Assembly (NCBI GenBank): GCA_043228905.1
Contig: JBHGNT010000016.1
Span: 15,190,001-15,254,000, forward strand
Direction of reading: 5' to 3'
DNA length: 64,000 bases
From: Azolla caroliniana
Lineage: Eukaryota > Polypodiophyta
Shown here: positions 39,393 through 51,953 of the stretch, piece after piece
How the letters are laid out: every line of letters begins with the position of its first letter
How positions within the stretch are numbered: the stretch's first letter is position 1
Notes under the pieces: generated by a model
Databases searched by the model: none
Told to the model about the DNA's origin: nothing
What the model saw: the letters and a program-made list of their open reading frames with translations, nothing else
Translations under genes and position numbers: made by a program

Positions 39393-41470
39393 GCCTCCCT
39401 CAAAGGGGAGAGCCGAGAGGATTTTTGATTCGGGCTATTAAAGAGTGGGGCTGCAATAGCCTGAGGCAAACTAAGACCCTAAACCCTTGTAAAACTATTA
39501 AATGTAATAGGAAACAATTTTGGTTCTTCGAAAATGGAGCTTGTAAAAGTACTAGTTTAAGTGATAGAGATAAGTCTAGGGCCAAGAGATACGAAAGGTA
39601 TCTCAAACAATGTAATTTATTGGGGGAAGATGACACCATAAGTGGCGCCATGGAGGCGGTCTCGTTCAACGACACTCTTAGAGAGATGGAGAGGGTAGAC
39701 GTTTCGGGCCTCAATGAAGACAAGGTAATTCCAGTTAACTCAGTTGACATGTACACCGCCATCGAAGAGCTTGGGCGGTTGATTGAGGAAGCGAGGACGG
39801 TCAAGGTGCAAACAAAGTACAAGACCGTGGACAAGAAGGTGAAGCCTCTGGCTACCCCATTGCCTAACGATAGTTGGGATCGGATAAAGGGGGTAGAGGC
39901 TGATCCTAGCCTGCGGGACCCACGAGGCATAGGGCACCGGTTCACCGATGAGACGCGCCAGAAGCTCCGGATTGGTGGGGGTGACTTCCTATTTCCTAGG
40001 GAGGAGGAAAGATTTAGAAGGATGATCGAAAGACATAGAAGGTCTTTCACCTTCTCGTTGGGTGAGATAAGGTGTGTAAACCCTAAGATCGTGGAGCCAA
40101 TGGTGATCTTTACGGTGCCACATGTACCGTGGAACATCAAGCCAATCCTGGTTCCGAGAGCTCACATCCCGAAGTTGATTGAGCTACTCAAGGAAAAGAT
40201 CGAGATGGGTATCCTGGAGCCATCAAGCGCCCCATACTCGAATCGGTGATTCACTGTGCCAAAGAAGAACGACACCTTACGCTTCATCCAGGACCTACAA
40301 CCTGTTAATCAAGTGACAAATCAAAATGCAGGGGTCGGACCGAGTGTTGACGAATTCGCCGAGGCCTTCGTTGGAAGGTCTATTTATTCGATCAGTGGTC
40401 TATACCCGGGGTATGATCAATTCCAACTAGCTGTGGAGAGTAGGGACATCACAACGATGCGGACCCCTATTGGCCTAGTGCGAATGTGTACCTTGCCACA
40501 AGGAGGCACTAACTCTGTAGCCCAAATGGTAAATGCAATGAACAAGGTATTGAGAGATTGCATCCCCGACATCACCATGACATTCCTCAATGACATCCCC
40601 ATAAAAGGGTGCTCTGAAGCGGAGAAAGATGAAACCTTGGACGAGGATGGGTGCAAACGTTTTGTGGCATATCACATCTTCGATTGCGAGAAGGTTCCAC
40701 AAAGACTCGAAGATGCATGCTTGACCTTCTCGGGTGAGAAGTCCACATTCGGCCAACCGGAGATCCTTGTGGTGGGACACTTGTGCGGGGCGTACGGACG
40801 GAAGCCATCCCCGACAAAGGTGGACACCATCACAGACATGAGGGAAGAATGTAAATCGCAAACAGAGGTGAGGCGATTTCTTGGTGCCTGTGTATTCTAC
40901 CACATCTGGATCCCGCACTATGCTCACCTAGCCGAGCCCTTGTATGGGCTACTCAAGAAGGGGCGGAAGTTCAAGTGGGAGGAAGAGCACACAGAGGCAA
41001 TGAAGAGGCTCAAAGGAATGTTGGTAGCGGCACCAACTTTACGAAAAGCCGTATACAGGGAAGGGCTGCCCATCTACGTGACGGTAGATACGAGTCCAAC
41101 AGGGATCGGATGGGTCATAAACCAAGAAGGAGAGGATGGTACACGCTACGCCATCCGGTTCGGAGCCAAGGTCTTAAGAGAGCGACAATGAGGATACGCC
41201 CAAGTAAAACGTGAGCTTTGGGGTATTGTGTCCGCAGTAAAGCCGGATAAAGATTACCTAATCGAGTCAGAGGTGGTAATAGAGACGGATTGCCTTCCAA
41301 TCCTAGGGATGGTTTTGGGATGTGCAACACCTGACCTAACTATGCTAAGGTGGATTGCTTACATCAAATCAATGAACCCGGAGATTCACCACATTTAAGG
41401 GAAGAACAATGCCATGGTAGATATGCTATCGAGGGCAAGATTCGAGGGCGAAAGCGACATGGTGTTTGAA
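39389..41470 (+). pseudogene. B reverse transcriptase and RNase H
   Basis: Same frame family with stops at 40,247 and 41,189 and later. RT order: VPRAHIPKLIELLKEKIEMG, FTVPKKNDTLRFIQDLQPVN, TTMRTPIGLVRMCTLPQGG, then TMTFLNDIPIKGC where the catalytic pair reads N-D, so the first Asp is lost. RNase H begins PIYVTVDTSPTGIGWVIN. The GLVRMCTLPQG form of the RT motif is unlike that of element C and marks the A/B lineage. Confidence 0.85.
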
Positions 41471-41599
41471 GATGAGGATGTCGCTCTTGACTTCTTTAAG
41501 ATGGCCCAAGCGTCTATAGATGATCGAGATGTGCGAGTACTCCACGCCTTCAATGAAAGTGAATACAAAGGATAGTGGATACACATTGGCAAGCTCTTA

Positions 41600-42935
41600 A
41601 GCTCAATGACGGTGGATAGTTCATGGTCGAAGGAGGAAGCATAGAGACTCCGAAAGAAAGCGTACAAGTACTTCCTACGAGGGGGATTCCTCTGGAGGCA
41701 CCCGAAGAGAAGGACGGGGATGCCACAACGAGTGTGGTCATAAAGGAAGAAGACCAGACAACATTGGTGTTTGAGTTCCACGAGAGTCCTTGGGTGGGCC
41801 ATAGAGGAACGTGGGCAACATTCAAGAAGTTAAAGGAGTAGTATTGGTAGCTAGGAATGTACAAGAATGTCGCCCATTTCGTGGGGACGTGTGAAAGCTG
41901 CCAGATAGACTCCAGCATACGCCATAGGGACGAGTTGCAGCCGACCTACCCACTCACCATACACTTCAAATGGATGGTGGATTTGGTTTCGATTCCGATG
42001 GGAGTGGGCCAAATGAAATATTTGGTGCTAGCAAGAGAAGACCTAACAAACCAAGTAGATGGACGAGCCTTGGAAAACAAAATGATGACGGGGGTGTGTA
42101 AATTCTTACTCGAGGATGTCATCTGCTGGTACGGATGTGTGGGAAAGATAGTGGCCGATAGAGGAGAGTTGAATGCTGATGAAACTACAGAGCTCTTTGA
42201 ATGACTTGGAGTGAAGCTCTCTCTCACGACCGCTTATAACCCGGAGACTAATGGAAAGATAGAATGCGGACACGGGACTATCGTAAAAGCCATTGTAAGA
42301 GGTTGTGATGGGTGAGTCGGGAATTGGCCTCGGTGGCTACCTTATGCCTTGTGGGCTGATAGAACGACTCGGTGACTACCTTATGCCTTGTGGGTTTCAT
42401 GCCAGCTGAACTCATGTACGGACAAAAGCCGGTGATGCCCATTGAAGACACGATCGCGTCATGGGTAGCAATGCCGTGGGAAGATGAGATGAGTCGAGAA
42501 GAGCTTCTAGCAACAAGGATAAGGCAACTTGAGAGAAGACCTGAAGACTTGGAGTTGGCAAAGGAGAGGTTAGAAGCGGCTAGGCTAAGTAACAAAGCCC
42601 GGTTCGACAAGACACACCGACTACGCCCTCGGAAGATCGAAGAAGGAGACTGGGTGATTGTATATGATAGTAGTCTCGACAACCAACATAGCTCGATGCA
42701 GAAATTCGCAAAGCGATGGTTCGGGTTGTACGTGGTAACAAGTGCAAACGATAATGCTACCTACCATCTCGTTGAACTCGATGGGACTAAGCTGGCAGTA
42801 CCAATAGCTGGGGGGCGGGTCAAAGTCTTCAAAAAGCGACACCATAGGGAGCCAAACCTCGATGACCTTGACGAAGATAAAGGCGAGCAAACAACAAGCC
42901 ATGGGGTCAATGAGGAGGAGGAAATGAACTATTGA
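41600..42935 (+). pseudogene. B integrase
   Basis: Zinc finger FHESPWVGHRG...GTCESCQ (41,770-41,910) with two stops near 41,840. The core follows: WMVDLVSIPMG, IVADRGELNAD and NPETNGKIECGH, all triad residues being present. The C-terminal open stretch 42,372-42,935 (KIEEGDWVIVYDSSLD...FKKRHH) ends at TGA before the purine tract GGTGGGGATGGA. Confidence 0.85.
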
Positions 42936-42995
42936 CCACCCTAAGCCAGCCATTCTTGGCACATACCGAAAGATGTGCGGTTTGGTGGGGATGGA

Positions 42996-44330
42996 TATCG
43001 TGATGTGGCGTGCTCGAGAGTGGGAAAAACCGGCGAAAGGAGGGGGGGCTCAAAATGTGCATGTGCAACGTGTGTGCACACAAAGGCGATTAATTCTGCA
43101 CATGGAAAAGAAAAGGGGAAGGAAAGGGTGGAAAGGATGCATGGAAGCTCGTCTAAAAAGTTAGAGAGAGGAGAGATAAAAGGTAGAGGGGAGACATGCT
43201 ATGAATTTACAGAGATAGAATCATATATTATATACGAGAGAGTTAAGGGGCTAGTGGATAGCCATATTGACTTCTGGCTAGAGGTGCACGTTTCAAATCT
43301 AGTCTTATAGTGCAACATGATTTAAGGAATTTTATTCCTTTTTTGCATTAAATACGAAATTGGCGACCCCCTTCCCATTTTCCTATAAAAGGAGGTCGAG
43401 GGGGGCTCATTTAGGAAGTTTTTTGGGAGGAGGAGACTATCGCCAATTTTCCTTCGGATCTCTTCATCTTCTTATTCACCACTTCTCTTCATCTCATACG
43501 CCTTCATCCCCCCACCGCCACGTGCTCGTCTTCTTCGCGTCGACATTCGAAGTGCTCGTGAGCCCAAGCATTGTTGGTTCAATGTTGCTCCGCCCCGTTC
43601 GTCGTTGTGAGCCCGTGTGCTCGCCGTTCAGGTGGTCGTGGTTTGCTGGGGTTGGCATTTTGGTGGTGCTCGTGTGTTCATCTTCGCCGTGTTCAGATTT
43701 GCTCTTGTCTCTAAGGGCATTTAGTATTTATGTTTTGATTGAGCTTGTGGCTAACTATAAGTTGCCATTGTAATCAAACCCTATTTTATAAAGGGTCCTC
43801 TTGCGTTGGAATCAAACACGTATTTATTTCTTTGGCCGATATCATTCGTGTTTCTTTCTTTCCTTCTTTCTTTGTTTGTGTCTTCCTTGTACGCTCGACC
43901 GTCTTGTGACGAGGGACCCTTTTGGGCTTGCCCATGGACCTCTCCTCCTCATAATGGCGTATGAGCATTTTGTGCGTGTGTTTGTGTCTTCCTTGTACAT
44001 TCGGCCGTCTTGTGACGAGGGACCGTTTCGGGCTTGCCCATGGACCTCTCCTCCTCATAAAGGCGTACGAGCATTTGTGTGCGTGTTTGTGTCTTCCTTG
44101 TACGTTCGGCCATCTTGTGACGAGGGAGCGTTTCGGGCGTGCCCATGCACCTCTCCTCCTCATAAAGATGTACGAGAATTTGTGCGTGTATTTGTGTCTT
44201 CCTTGTACGTTCGGCCGTCTTGTGACGAGGGTCCGTTTCAGGCTTGCCCATGCACCTCTCCTCCTAATAAAGGCGTACCAGCATTTCATGCGTGTGTTTG
44301 TGTCTTCCTTGTACGTTCGGGGTTGCCCAT
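42996..44330 (+). repeat. B 3' LTR, truncated
   Basis: Starts TATCGTGATG (TG changed to TA) and follows the 5' LTR to the fifth minisatellite unit, where it stops at GGGGTTGCCCATG. The last third of the LTR and the target duplication are deleted. Confidence 0.85.
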
Positions 44331-44398
44331 GTATCGAGTTCCTGTATAAAGTTTGTGTTTTAAATAGGAACTCGATACGCCATATCGAGTTCTTGAGT
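44331..44398. repeat. Palindromic array, right piece
   Basis: TATCGAGTTCCTG ... AGGAACTCGATACGCC ... TATCGAGTTC. It continues the array interrupted at 35,590. Confidence 0.9.
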
Positions 44399-44604
44399 GC
44401 TAAAACATATTTACAAAAATGTCTAGAGTATCGGATGCTTACCTGGAGCCTTGGCGCTCGATTTTCTTTGAAGACATGTTTCACGTTGTCGATGCTTAGG
44501 GGGGGATCCCAATTTGGTGCTTCATGCTCTGTGTGCTTTGTTTGCTCTGTGTGCTCTTGTGCTTTGGTCTACGCGTGTGCTTCTTGTGATTGAGATATGA
44601 GGAG

Positions 44605-44625
44605 GTCTTCCTATTTATAGGGATT
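44605..44625 (-). promoter_or_regulatory. Possible minus-strand core promoter
   Basis: The - strand reads CCCTATAAATAGGAAGACC, a good plant TATA box. Downstream on the - strand (44,600-44,400) is GC-richer, CA/GC-repetitive sequence with no clear frame. It may be an LTR fragment or a lost gene promoter. Confidence 0.35.
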
Positions 44626-44639
44626 GACCATAGTGGTTA

Positions 44640-45420
44640 AAGTAACCACAATCACTTTACCCAAGGTTAGCAAGCTTAAGGTTAGTTAGTTAGTAACCAT
44701 AATCACTTTAACTAGAGTTACTTTATTTAGTACAATATCTTGAGTGCACTAATCACTCTCTAATGGATTTGAATTAAATGATGCTGATGAATGCATCAAT
44801 GATTAAATACTCAAATAAACATATTAATGATTATTTTATAGTCAAACTAACATACAATGACTTTGAAGGTCATGAAGGAAACAATGATAGAGGTTCATGA
44901 ATGAACCAATGATTGAATACTCAAAGCAACATTTTTATGACTCTTAATTGCTTTGTATTAAAGATGTGGCCATGAATGAACCAATGTTTGAAAAGGCTTA
45001 TATTTAAAATGGTGGGCATGAATGAACCAATGATTGAGAAGTTCTATATTAAATATGGGTGCCATTAATTAACCAATGATTTTAACTTTAAACCAACATA
45101 TATATGGCTTGGTAATGATTGTAATTATATTATACTTGATGGCTAAAGTAAATTTAATTTAAATTATATATTATCGGATTAATAAGGTATACAAAACAAT
45201 TGATTTAACTTTATACTAACTAGTTTAAGTAATTATTAATATGTTGAATACAATTATTATATTAAAAATAATATCTTTATTTATTGTATTAATATAATAT
45301 TAAATAATATAGACATTATATTGAGGGAGCTTCTATTTAGAGAGGAGTTTATGTTTAGAGAGGAGCTTATTAGTTTTTTATATTAGCCCAAGCACATAAC
45401 TTAAAGAGCTCTGTGTGGAC
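44640..45420. other. AT-rich region with degenerate GAATGAACCAATGATTGA repeats
   Basis: Between about 44,785 and 45,095 five or six diverged copies of a 70-80 bp unit carry ATGAATGAACCAATGATTGA. No gene is seen. 45,120-45,340 is nearly pure A/T. Confidence 0.6.
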
Positions 45421-45428
45421 CTTAAGCC

Positions 45429-48160
45429 ATGAGTGAAGTCTCACCGTTCTCGATTGAAGAATATTGTTTGTCATCAAACTCTTCATTTTCTACCGAAGAG
45501 TATTGTCTGTCGACAAACGCACCATTTTCTATCGAAGAATATTGTATGTCGACAAACTCACCATTTTCTATTGAAGAATATTGTTTGAGCTCATCTTCAC
45601 CTACAACGCATGTGAATAATGACACATGTGAAGAGTTCTCTATTGAAGAATATGATGTTAATAAAGATACGGAGAATGAAGGTAGTGCCAATGAAACATC
45701 AAATATCATGGGCGATGGTCACAACAAAGAATTGGATAGTAACAAGGTTACACCAACTTCTATGCAGGAAGGGAAATCTGGAAGCCTTATGCATATTAGA
45801 AGAATCCCATGAAGAATTCGTCTGGCCAGATTTAACTTGGTGACATCAGATAAGCAGATTGGATTTGATGTCAAAAAAATATGTTGTGCCTGTGGTTGTA
45901 TGTCTATGATTGGAAAATCAAAGTTGCGAGAATTAAGGCGATACTATTTTTCGATGACTGGTGATGAGCAAGACACTTACCTCGGGTCACATATGCAACT
46001 AGTGTTTGACAAATGTACGGGGATCCAAGTATCATTCGAGTATTATATCTTCCATGGGCAACAGATATGTAGAGTTGCATTCAAAATTGTGTTATGTGTT
46101 AGTAACATGCGGCTACATAGAGTACAACGTCTACTTAGCGGGGATCATATGCTCAATTGTAAAGAGGTTCCAAGTATGAAAGGTGCAATTGGAAGACATG
46201 CTATTGGTTGGATGAAAAGTTACTTTTAGTTAAATTGTGAAGTAATGCCCACTACAGGTAGGATGCACCTCTTTGATAATTACACACGTTAGGAAGTTTA
46301 TGATGTCTATCAATCTAATATGGTGGGCTCACGTAATAAATCTGTCACATATAGCCAATTCACAAGATTATGGAGAGCTCAGTTTTCAAATGTTATCATT
46401 CCATGTAAAGTACACATGGGGTATTGCTCCATTTGTGCAGATCTTAAAATTTTGGCTAAAGGTGCAAAGACATCAATGGAAAAGGATATGAGTAAGAAGT
46501 TACTACAGGAGCATCATGAGGCACAATCGTTAGAACGAAAGAAGGCGGTGCATCATAGAGAGAAGTGTTTGAAGAGGCCCGAACAATACATGTGCTTAAT
46601 GATAGATGGCATGGACCAGAAGAAGACATGCTTGCCGCATATGCGGAGGCTCCCCAAAGACGTTAATGATGAGTGCCTTGTTCAAATGCACTTGGTGGGA
46701 TGCTTGGCTTATAATAGGTCAGTTGGACCTCACGTCTTCATTACATACCCCAATGTTCATAATGACCCTAACCTAACACTTATAGTGATTCACCGAGTTT
46801 TGATGTCTTGGGGCCAACCGTTCCCCCCTGTTCTATGCATTCAATTGGACAATACTACTAGAGAGAACAAAATTTCAACTGTGTTTGGCTATCTAAGTAT
46901 GTTGGTCAACCAAGGATTGTTTAGAAAAGTGAAAGTTAATTTTCTTTTGGTTGGCCACACACATGGTCATATAGATAAGATGTTTAGCACATTCTCCAGA
47001 CAGTTGTCTCGGCATGATGCTTTCACATTACCTAAACTATTTGATGTTATTTGTGATGCATATACACCACGCCCAAAAGTGTTATAGTTGAAGGAGGTAT
47101 ATGAATTTAAAAGATATATATCAGATGGGGATGTTGGGAATGTTAAAGTGCTCGCCAAGTTAAACAATATAAGCTTCAATCACATTTTTATGAGAAAGGA
47201 AAATGAAATAAGTGGTTCTACGCTTTTGTATGCTAAACAATATTCATCTTCTACAACATGGGAACCTAAAGATGGTTGCCAGTTATTACTTTGTATGCCG
47301 AATACAATTTTCCATGGAGCTAAACGAATGCCAATTGAGAAGAAAGGACAATTGCATAGTGACTTGGTATCAGAACAAAAACGGTTATGGCTCCAAGCCT
47401 TAGAAGAAAAAAGAAAGCATATTGAGGCCGCCAAGAAATATGCCGCACAACAAGACACGTCATGGTGGGATGTATTTTTTAGTGATCAGAAAGGAATTAT
47501 AGACAATTGTGTATTTGGTGATAATTAGAATTTGGAAACGCCATTCACATGGTCGCTACAACATGATCGTGTAAATAAAACTCTGGAGCAACCAACAAAT
47601 GCGATTAATGACAGTTTGGTCCATCCACAACAAAGAGACATTTATGTGGGACCAAGGATGACCAAAGCAACCGAAGCTAGATGGCAAGGCAATTTGCAAG
47701 AGCTCACGACGGGGATGTTGATTGCAACGCTGGCTGATGAGAACTCACATGGCCACCAATTTTGGGTTGGTAAAATTCTAGAAGTGCTAATGCATGAAAT
47801 AAAAAAAACACAATCAAGTCTATAAACGTTCATTGGTACAACACTAGAAGTGCAAATGCTTTTACAAGTAAGTATAAATTGGAGATGATTGAATGCCCAA
47901 CAACAAGGGGAGGTAGGAAGAGGAAGCGAAACATTCGTAACACCTCGACCCTTGATATCTCTGATGTGGATATCATCGTGTACGACTTCACGCTTACAAA
48001 AGCTGGACGATTAAGGAAGTCAACAATAGACATAATAAAAGAAAAATTACCAGGTCTACAAGCTGGCTCGAGTCAAAGGCAAAGGAGATCTGCTACATAT
48101 AATCTAGAGTCAAACCATTTGGTTTATGACAAAGATAATGCACTAATTCGTACATCTTAG
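45429..48160 (+). pseudogene. DUF7869-type transposase-like gene, decayed but in one frame
   Basis: From ATG 45,429 to about 47,800 a single frame is broken only by TGA 45,810 and TAG at 46,227, 46,290, 47,085 and 47,526. A run of A at about 47,802-47,809 then shifts to the frame ending at 48,160. The N-terminus has four 13-residue repeats (PFSIEEYCLSSNS type). A Cys pair region (CCACGC) and the VCR/AF-like ICRVAFKIVLCVS follow. The core has LMIDGMDQKKTCLPH (Asp), LCIQLDNTTRENK (Asp) and LLVGHTHGHIDKMFS (Asp), the pattern I recall for DUF7869 domains thought to be transposase-derived. The end has a WVGKILEV...VHWYNT segment, probably a small beta-barrel module, then a basic KRKR tail. No introns. 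Confidence 0.75.
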
Positions 48161-49287
48161 GATGACGATTCCTAAAAGCATGTGTTTTGAATTCTTATGA
48201 TTTCTAAATAATCGTTTCTTATAAAATAACATTGGTTGTAAAGTTTGTGATATAAATTGAGAATGTAACTTTTTGAAATTCCTCTTTTTTTATTTATTTC
48301 TAAATCACGAAAATAGTGGATTTTTAACCTTTTTCATAGTATATTTGAACATGGATGATATTGGTATCAATGTGTTTTGTAAAATCATTGAAAAAGTACT
48401 AAAATCAACCAAAATATTCCTAATCCTTCCATTTATGCGCAATCCTTCCAGTTGTGAACGCGAACGTGTTTTTAATGTTTTAATACATATAGTACCTCAT
48501 ATTTTGTATAGTACGTACTATACCTAAATGTTGTTCAGTCCAATGTCATTCACATTTGTCCAATACAGTATTTAACGTACATTTGAAAAAACAGGTATAA
48601 TACGTATTTATAAAAAAAATATAAGTAAAACCCCAACAAAAAGCAAAAGAAAAAAAAGAATTTAGTGAAAAAGAAGCAAAAAGAAGGAAGGAGGAAGAAC
48701 ATAAGGGATGACGACGATGATGGAGAAGAAGAAGAAAAAAAAGAGAGAAAAGAAGACAAAAACCTTTCTTGACTCTGAGTGTGATAATCATAGAAGATAA
48801 AAGAAGAAGATGATGAAGATGAAGAATAGAGAAAAGAAGACAAAAACCTATCCTGAGTGTGATAATCGTAGATGATTCCTCAATATATGAAGGCATAATC
48901 ATAAATAATTACAATTTGAAGTAGAACATCATGATACACACTTACACTGATATATGGAATAAGTGAATGTCAAAATCCATATTATAAGTATTTTAGGATT
49001 TGAAATGTTCAAATGTCTTATATGCATTTTAGGATATAGAAATATAATGTACATCACAAAATTGTGTAAACATAGATTCTTTTTACAATACTACAAATAT
49101 TTTTTTGAAACGTAAATTTTTCATATTCTAGAAGTATTTAACGTACTATACATATTTTACATATTTTATAAGTATTTAACATATTAAAAAACGTATTTAA
49201 TGTATTTTTGAATTGGGAGGTACTATATGCATATTAATACGTTAAATACGTATGGTATCTGTACCGTATCTAACGTACCTAACAACC
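48161..49287. other. AT-rich region without a gene
   Basis: Contains a purine-rich block (48,620-48,850) in which a stretch with AGACAAAAACC and GAGTGTGATAATC occurs twice about 75 bp apart, and a block (49,090-49,290) rich in TATTTAACGTA words. No coding evidence. Confidence 0.5.
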
Positions 49288-50627
49288 TTTGTCTTGACTC
49301 ATGAAGGTGAGCCGGTATGCTATGATGAAGCCATTGTCGATCAACACAAAGAGAAATGATTGACTGCAATGCAAGGCAAACTGGACTCCTTGCACAAAAA
49401 TTATACTTACGACTTGGTGGAGCTACCAAAAGGTAAGAGCGTAGTCAAGAATAAATGGGTCTACAAGGTGACAAGTGGAGAAGTCGACAATGTACCCAGA
49501 TATAAAGCCCGAATTGTGGTGAAGGGTTTTTAGTAGGAAAAGGGAGTCGACTTTGATGAGATAATTCGTTCCAGTCATAAAGATGGCATCTATTCAAACT
49601 GTTCTGAGCATAGTTGCCAGTATGGATCTGGAGATTGAACAGTTGGATGTCAAAACAACATTCTTGCATGGGGAGTTAAACAAAAATATCTACATGCAAG
49701 AGCCTGAAGGCTTTGTAGTGAAAGGAAAAGAGAACCTGGTGTGTTGATTGAAGAAAAGCTTGTATGGTCTTAAACAAGCTCCACGCCAATGGTATAAGAA
49801 GTTCGAATCCTTCATGCTGGAACATGGGTTCCACAAAACACAAGTCGATCACAGTGTGTTCATCAAAAGGTACAATGAAGGCGACTTCTTGGTTCTGTTA
49901 CTACATGTTGATGACATGTTTTTAGTCGTACAAGATACAAAGAAGATTGTTAGCTTGAAGAAAGCATTGAGCAAGTCGTTTTCAATGAAAGATCTTGGAC
50001 CGGCCAAATAGATCTTGGGGATGCACATAGTTCAAGATAGAAATAAGAACATGCTATGGTTGTCACAAAATAAGTATGTGATAAAAATCTTGGAAAGATT
50101 CGACATGTCGAAAGCCTATCAGTTCTGCATTGCCGACAAGCTGCAAGTTCAATGCCAAGGAATGCCCAAAAGGGGAGAGGGACAAGGTCGAGATGAGGAA
50201 AGTGCCATACGCCTCGGCCGTCGGCAGTTTAATGTATGCTATGGTCTGTACGAGACCAGACATAGCATTTGTTGTGCGAGCAGCAAGCCAATACATCAGT
50301 AATCTAGGAAAAAAACATTGGGCAATAGTGAAATGGATACTCGGGTACTTGAAAGGTACCTCAAGGGTATGCCTAAGGTATGGTTTCGGAAAACCTATGC
50401 TCGAAGGTTTTACCAACTCCGACATATCAGGGGATGTAGACTCAAATCGATCCACATCAGGCTACGTGATGACCTATGCAGGGGGAGCAGTGTCATGGAA
50501 GTCGAGACTGTAGAAGGTGGTGGATTTGTCAACCACAAAGTCAGAGTATATGGTTGTAGTAGAGGCTGGTAAAGAGCGTATTTGGATAAAGAACTTTCTT
50601 AGTGAACTAGGTAGGAAGCAAGAAAGA
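49288..50627 (+). pseudogene. Copia-type RT/RNase H fragment 1
   Basis: Follows the Ty1/copia order: LTAMQGKLDSLHKNYTYDLVE, NKWVYKVTSGEVDN, RYKARIVVKGF, then LKKSLYGLKQAPRQWYKKF, a palm motif reading HVDD (usual YVDD) and MKDLGPAK, then RNase H (STSGYVMTYAGGAVSW). Many stops and frame changes. It breaks off at GCAAGAAAGATT (50,627), where unrelated sequence begins. Confidence 0.85.
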
Positions 50628-50797
50628 TTCTCCTATCCCCACTCCCGCCTTCCTCCTCTACACTAAGCACTATCACGATTCGGGTGCGCTCCAATCGACC
50701 TTGGTGTTCCTCCTCCTCGACATCTTCTCCAACCTCTACCCACCGATGATCCCCCATTTCGCACTCCTTGTTCCGACCGCAAGGTCTATAACCATAA
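50628..50797 (+). repeat. 170-bp segment R, first copy
   Basis: CTCCTATCCCCACTCCCGCC ... AAGGTCTATAACCATA. It recurs at 52,466-52,636 with about 10 differences. Its frame gives FALLVPTARSIT-like text, which I do not recognise. Confidence 0.9.
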
Positions 50798-51885
50798 CTT
50801 CGTTTCTTCTATGGAGGCCCATGTATCAGGGATAGGCACCCACATCGAGTTAAGCATCGTTGACCACCGAGCCCTCGGTTGTGCCGAGTGCCCCCGCAAA
50901 ACATTACGTGGCATTGCAAATTGGCGTCATCGGTTTCTACATCTCAGACTCCCCGACATCCCCTTCACTCACCTCTTATTGTAACACACGAGACTACATT
51001 ATGGAGCCGTGTTTTCATTTTATTTTTATCTCCCTTTTCACATTTAGGATCATGCTCGGGACTACACCTTTGGTAGCCGGCATTGTAATGTTTCCATCCC
51101 TCTTATTTATTTTTATTTTATTTCCATCCTGCCCTCCCCTCACTTTTCCCAACTTATGCCTTCCAAATTTACACCCATACCCTCCCTTTACTTTTTATAT
51201 TCCCACACTACCCCTATCTTCATTTTTGCCATATTACCCTCTCACCCCTACATTTTTCATAATTTTAGCTCTCTAGCCCTCCCTCTACTTTTCAAAATTA
51301 CCACCATATGCTTCCCTTCACTTTTTCCTAATTACTACCCTATCCCTCCCATTACCTTTTGGTTTAATACCCTCCTACCACCCCTACCCTCGCCTTTGAA
51401 AATACCCGCCTAACCTCCCCTCCTTTTCATATTTTTATCTCTAGCCCTCCCCTCATCTAAACCCATACTTTATCCCTACCCCTCATCTCTCTTAAATCTC
51501 TAACTTTCCCCCTCTCTGTTACTTTTTTACCCCACACGTGTGCCCACATCACCACTCCCTTTTCCCTATCTTTTAGCAATTTTACCTCTCCTTCCTTAAA
51601 CATGGACATGTACACATCCCTTTCCCCTCTCTCTTACTTACTCCCTACAGTCTTTCCCATATCCTCTCACTCCTCCCCTCTTACCATTCCCATTTCCCTT
51701 TTCCCTATCTTTATAAAACCTTAAACCTTACATCCCACTACCATTCCTTCCTTAATGAGCACATATGCACATAGCTACCCCCCACATAGCCCTTCATGGG
51801 TGAAACTAGTTTGCCATAAGACCATAGCCTAACACCCCCAAACCCCATGTAATTTTTGTCCAATGATAATTACATGTTTTAGTTA

Positions 51886-51953
<68 letters not shown>

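Larger units (their letters stand above)
35591..44330 (+). mobile_element. B: decayed gypsy element, same lineage as A, about 8.7 kb
   Basis: The 5' LTR is 35,591-37,255 (1,665 bp, TGTCGTGATG...TTCAGGACA). The primer site TTGGTGAACCCGACGTG lies at 37,259-37,275, and the internal region follows to 42,995. The 3' LTR is 42,996-44,330, cut short about 330 bp before its end. Both LTRs carry a TATA box (TATAAAAGG at 35,977 and at about 43,384), a tRNA-like stretch and a minisatellite. Gag, protease, RT, RNase H and integrase can all be followed in order with many stops and frameshifts. The right target duplication was lost with the LTR end, but the palindromic array continues on both sides. Confidence 0.9.
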
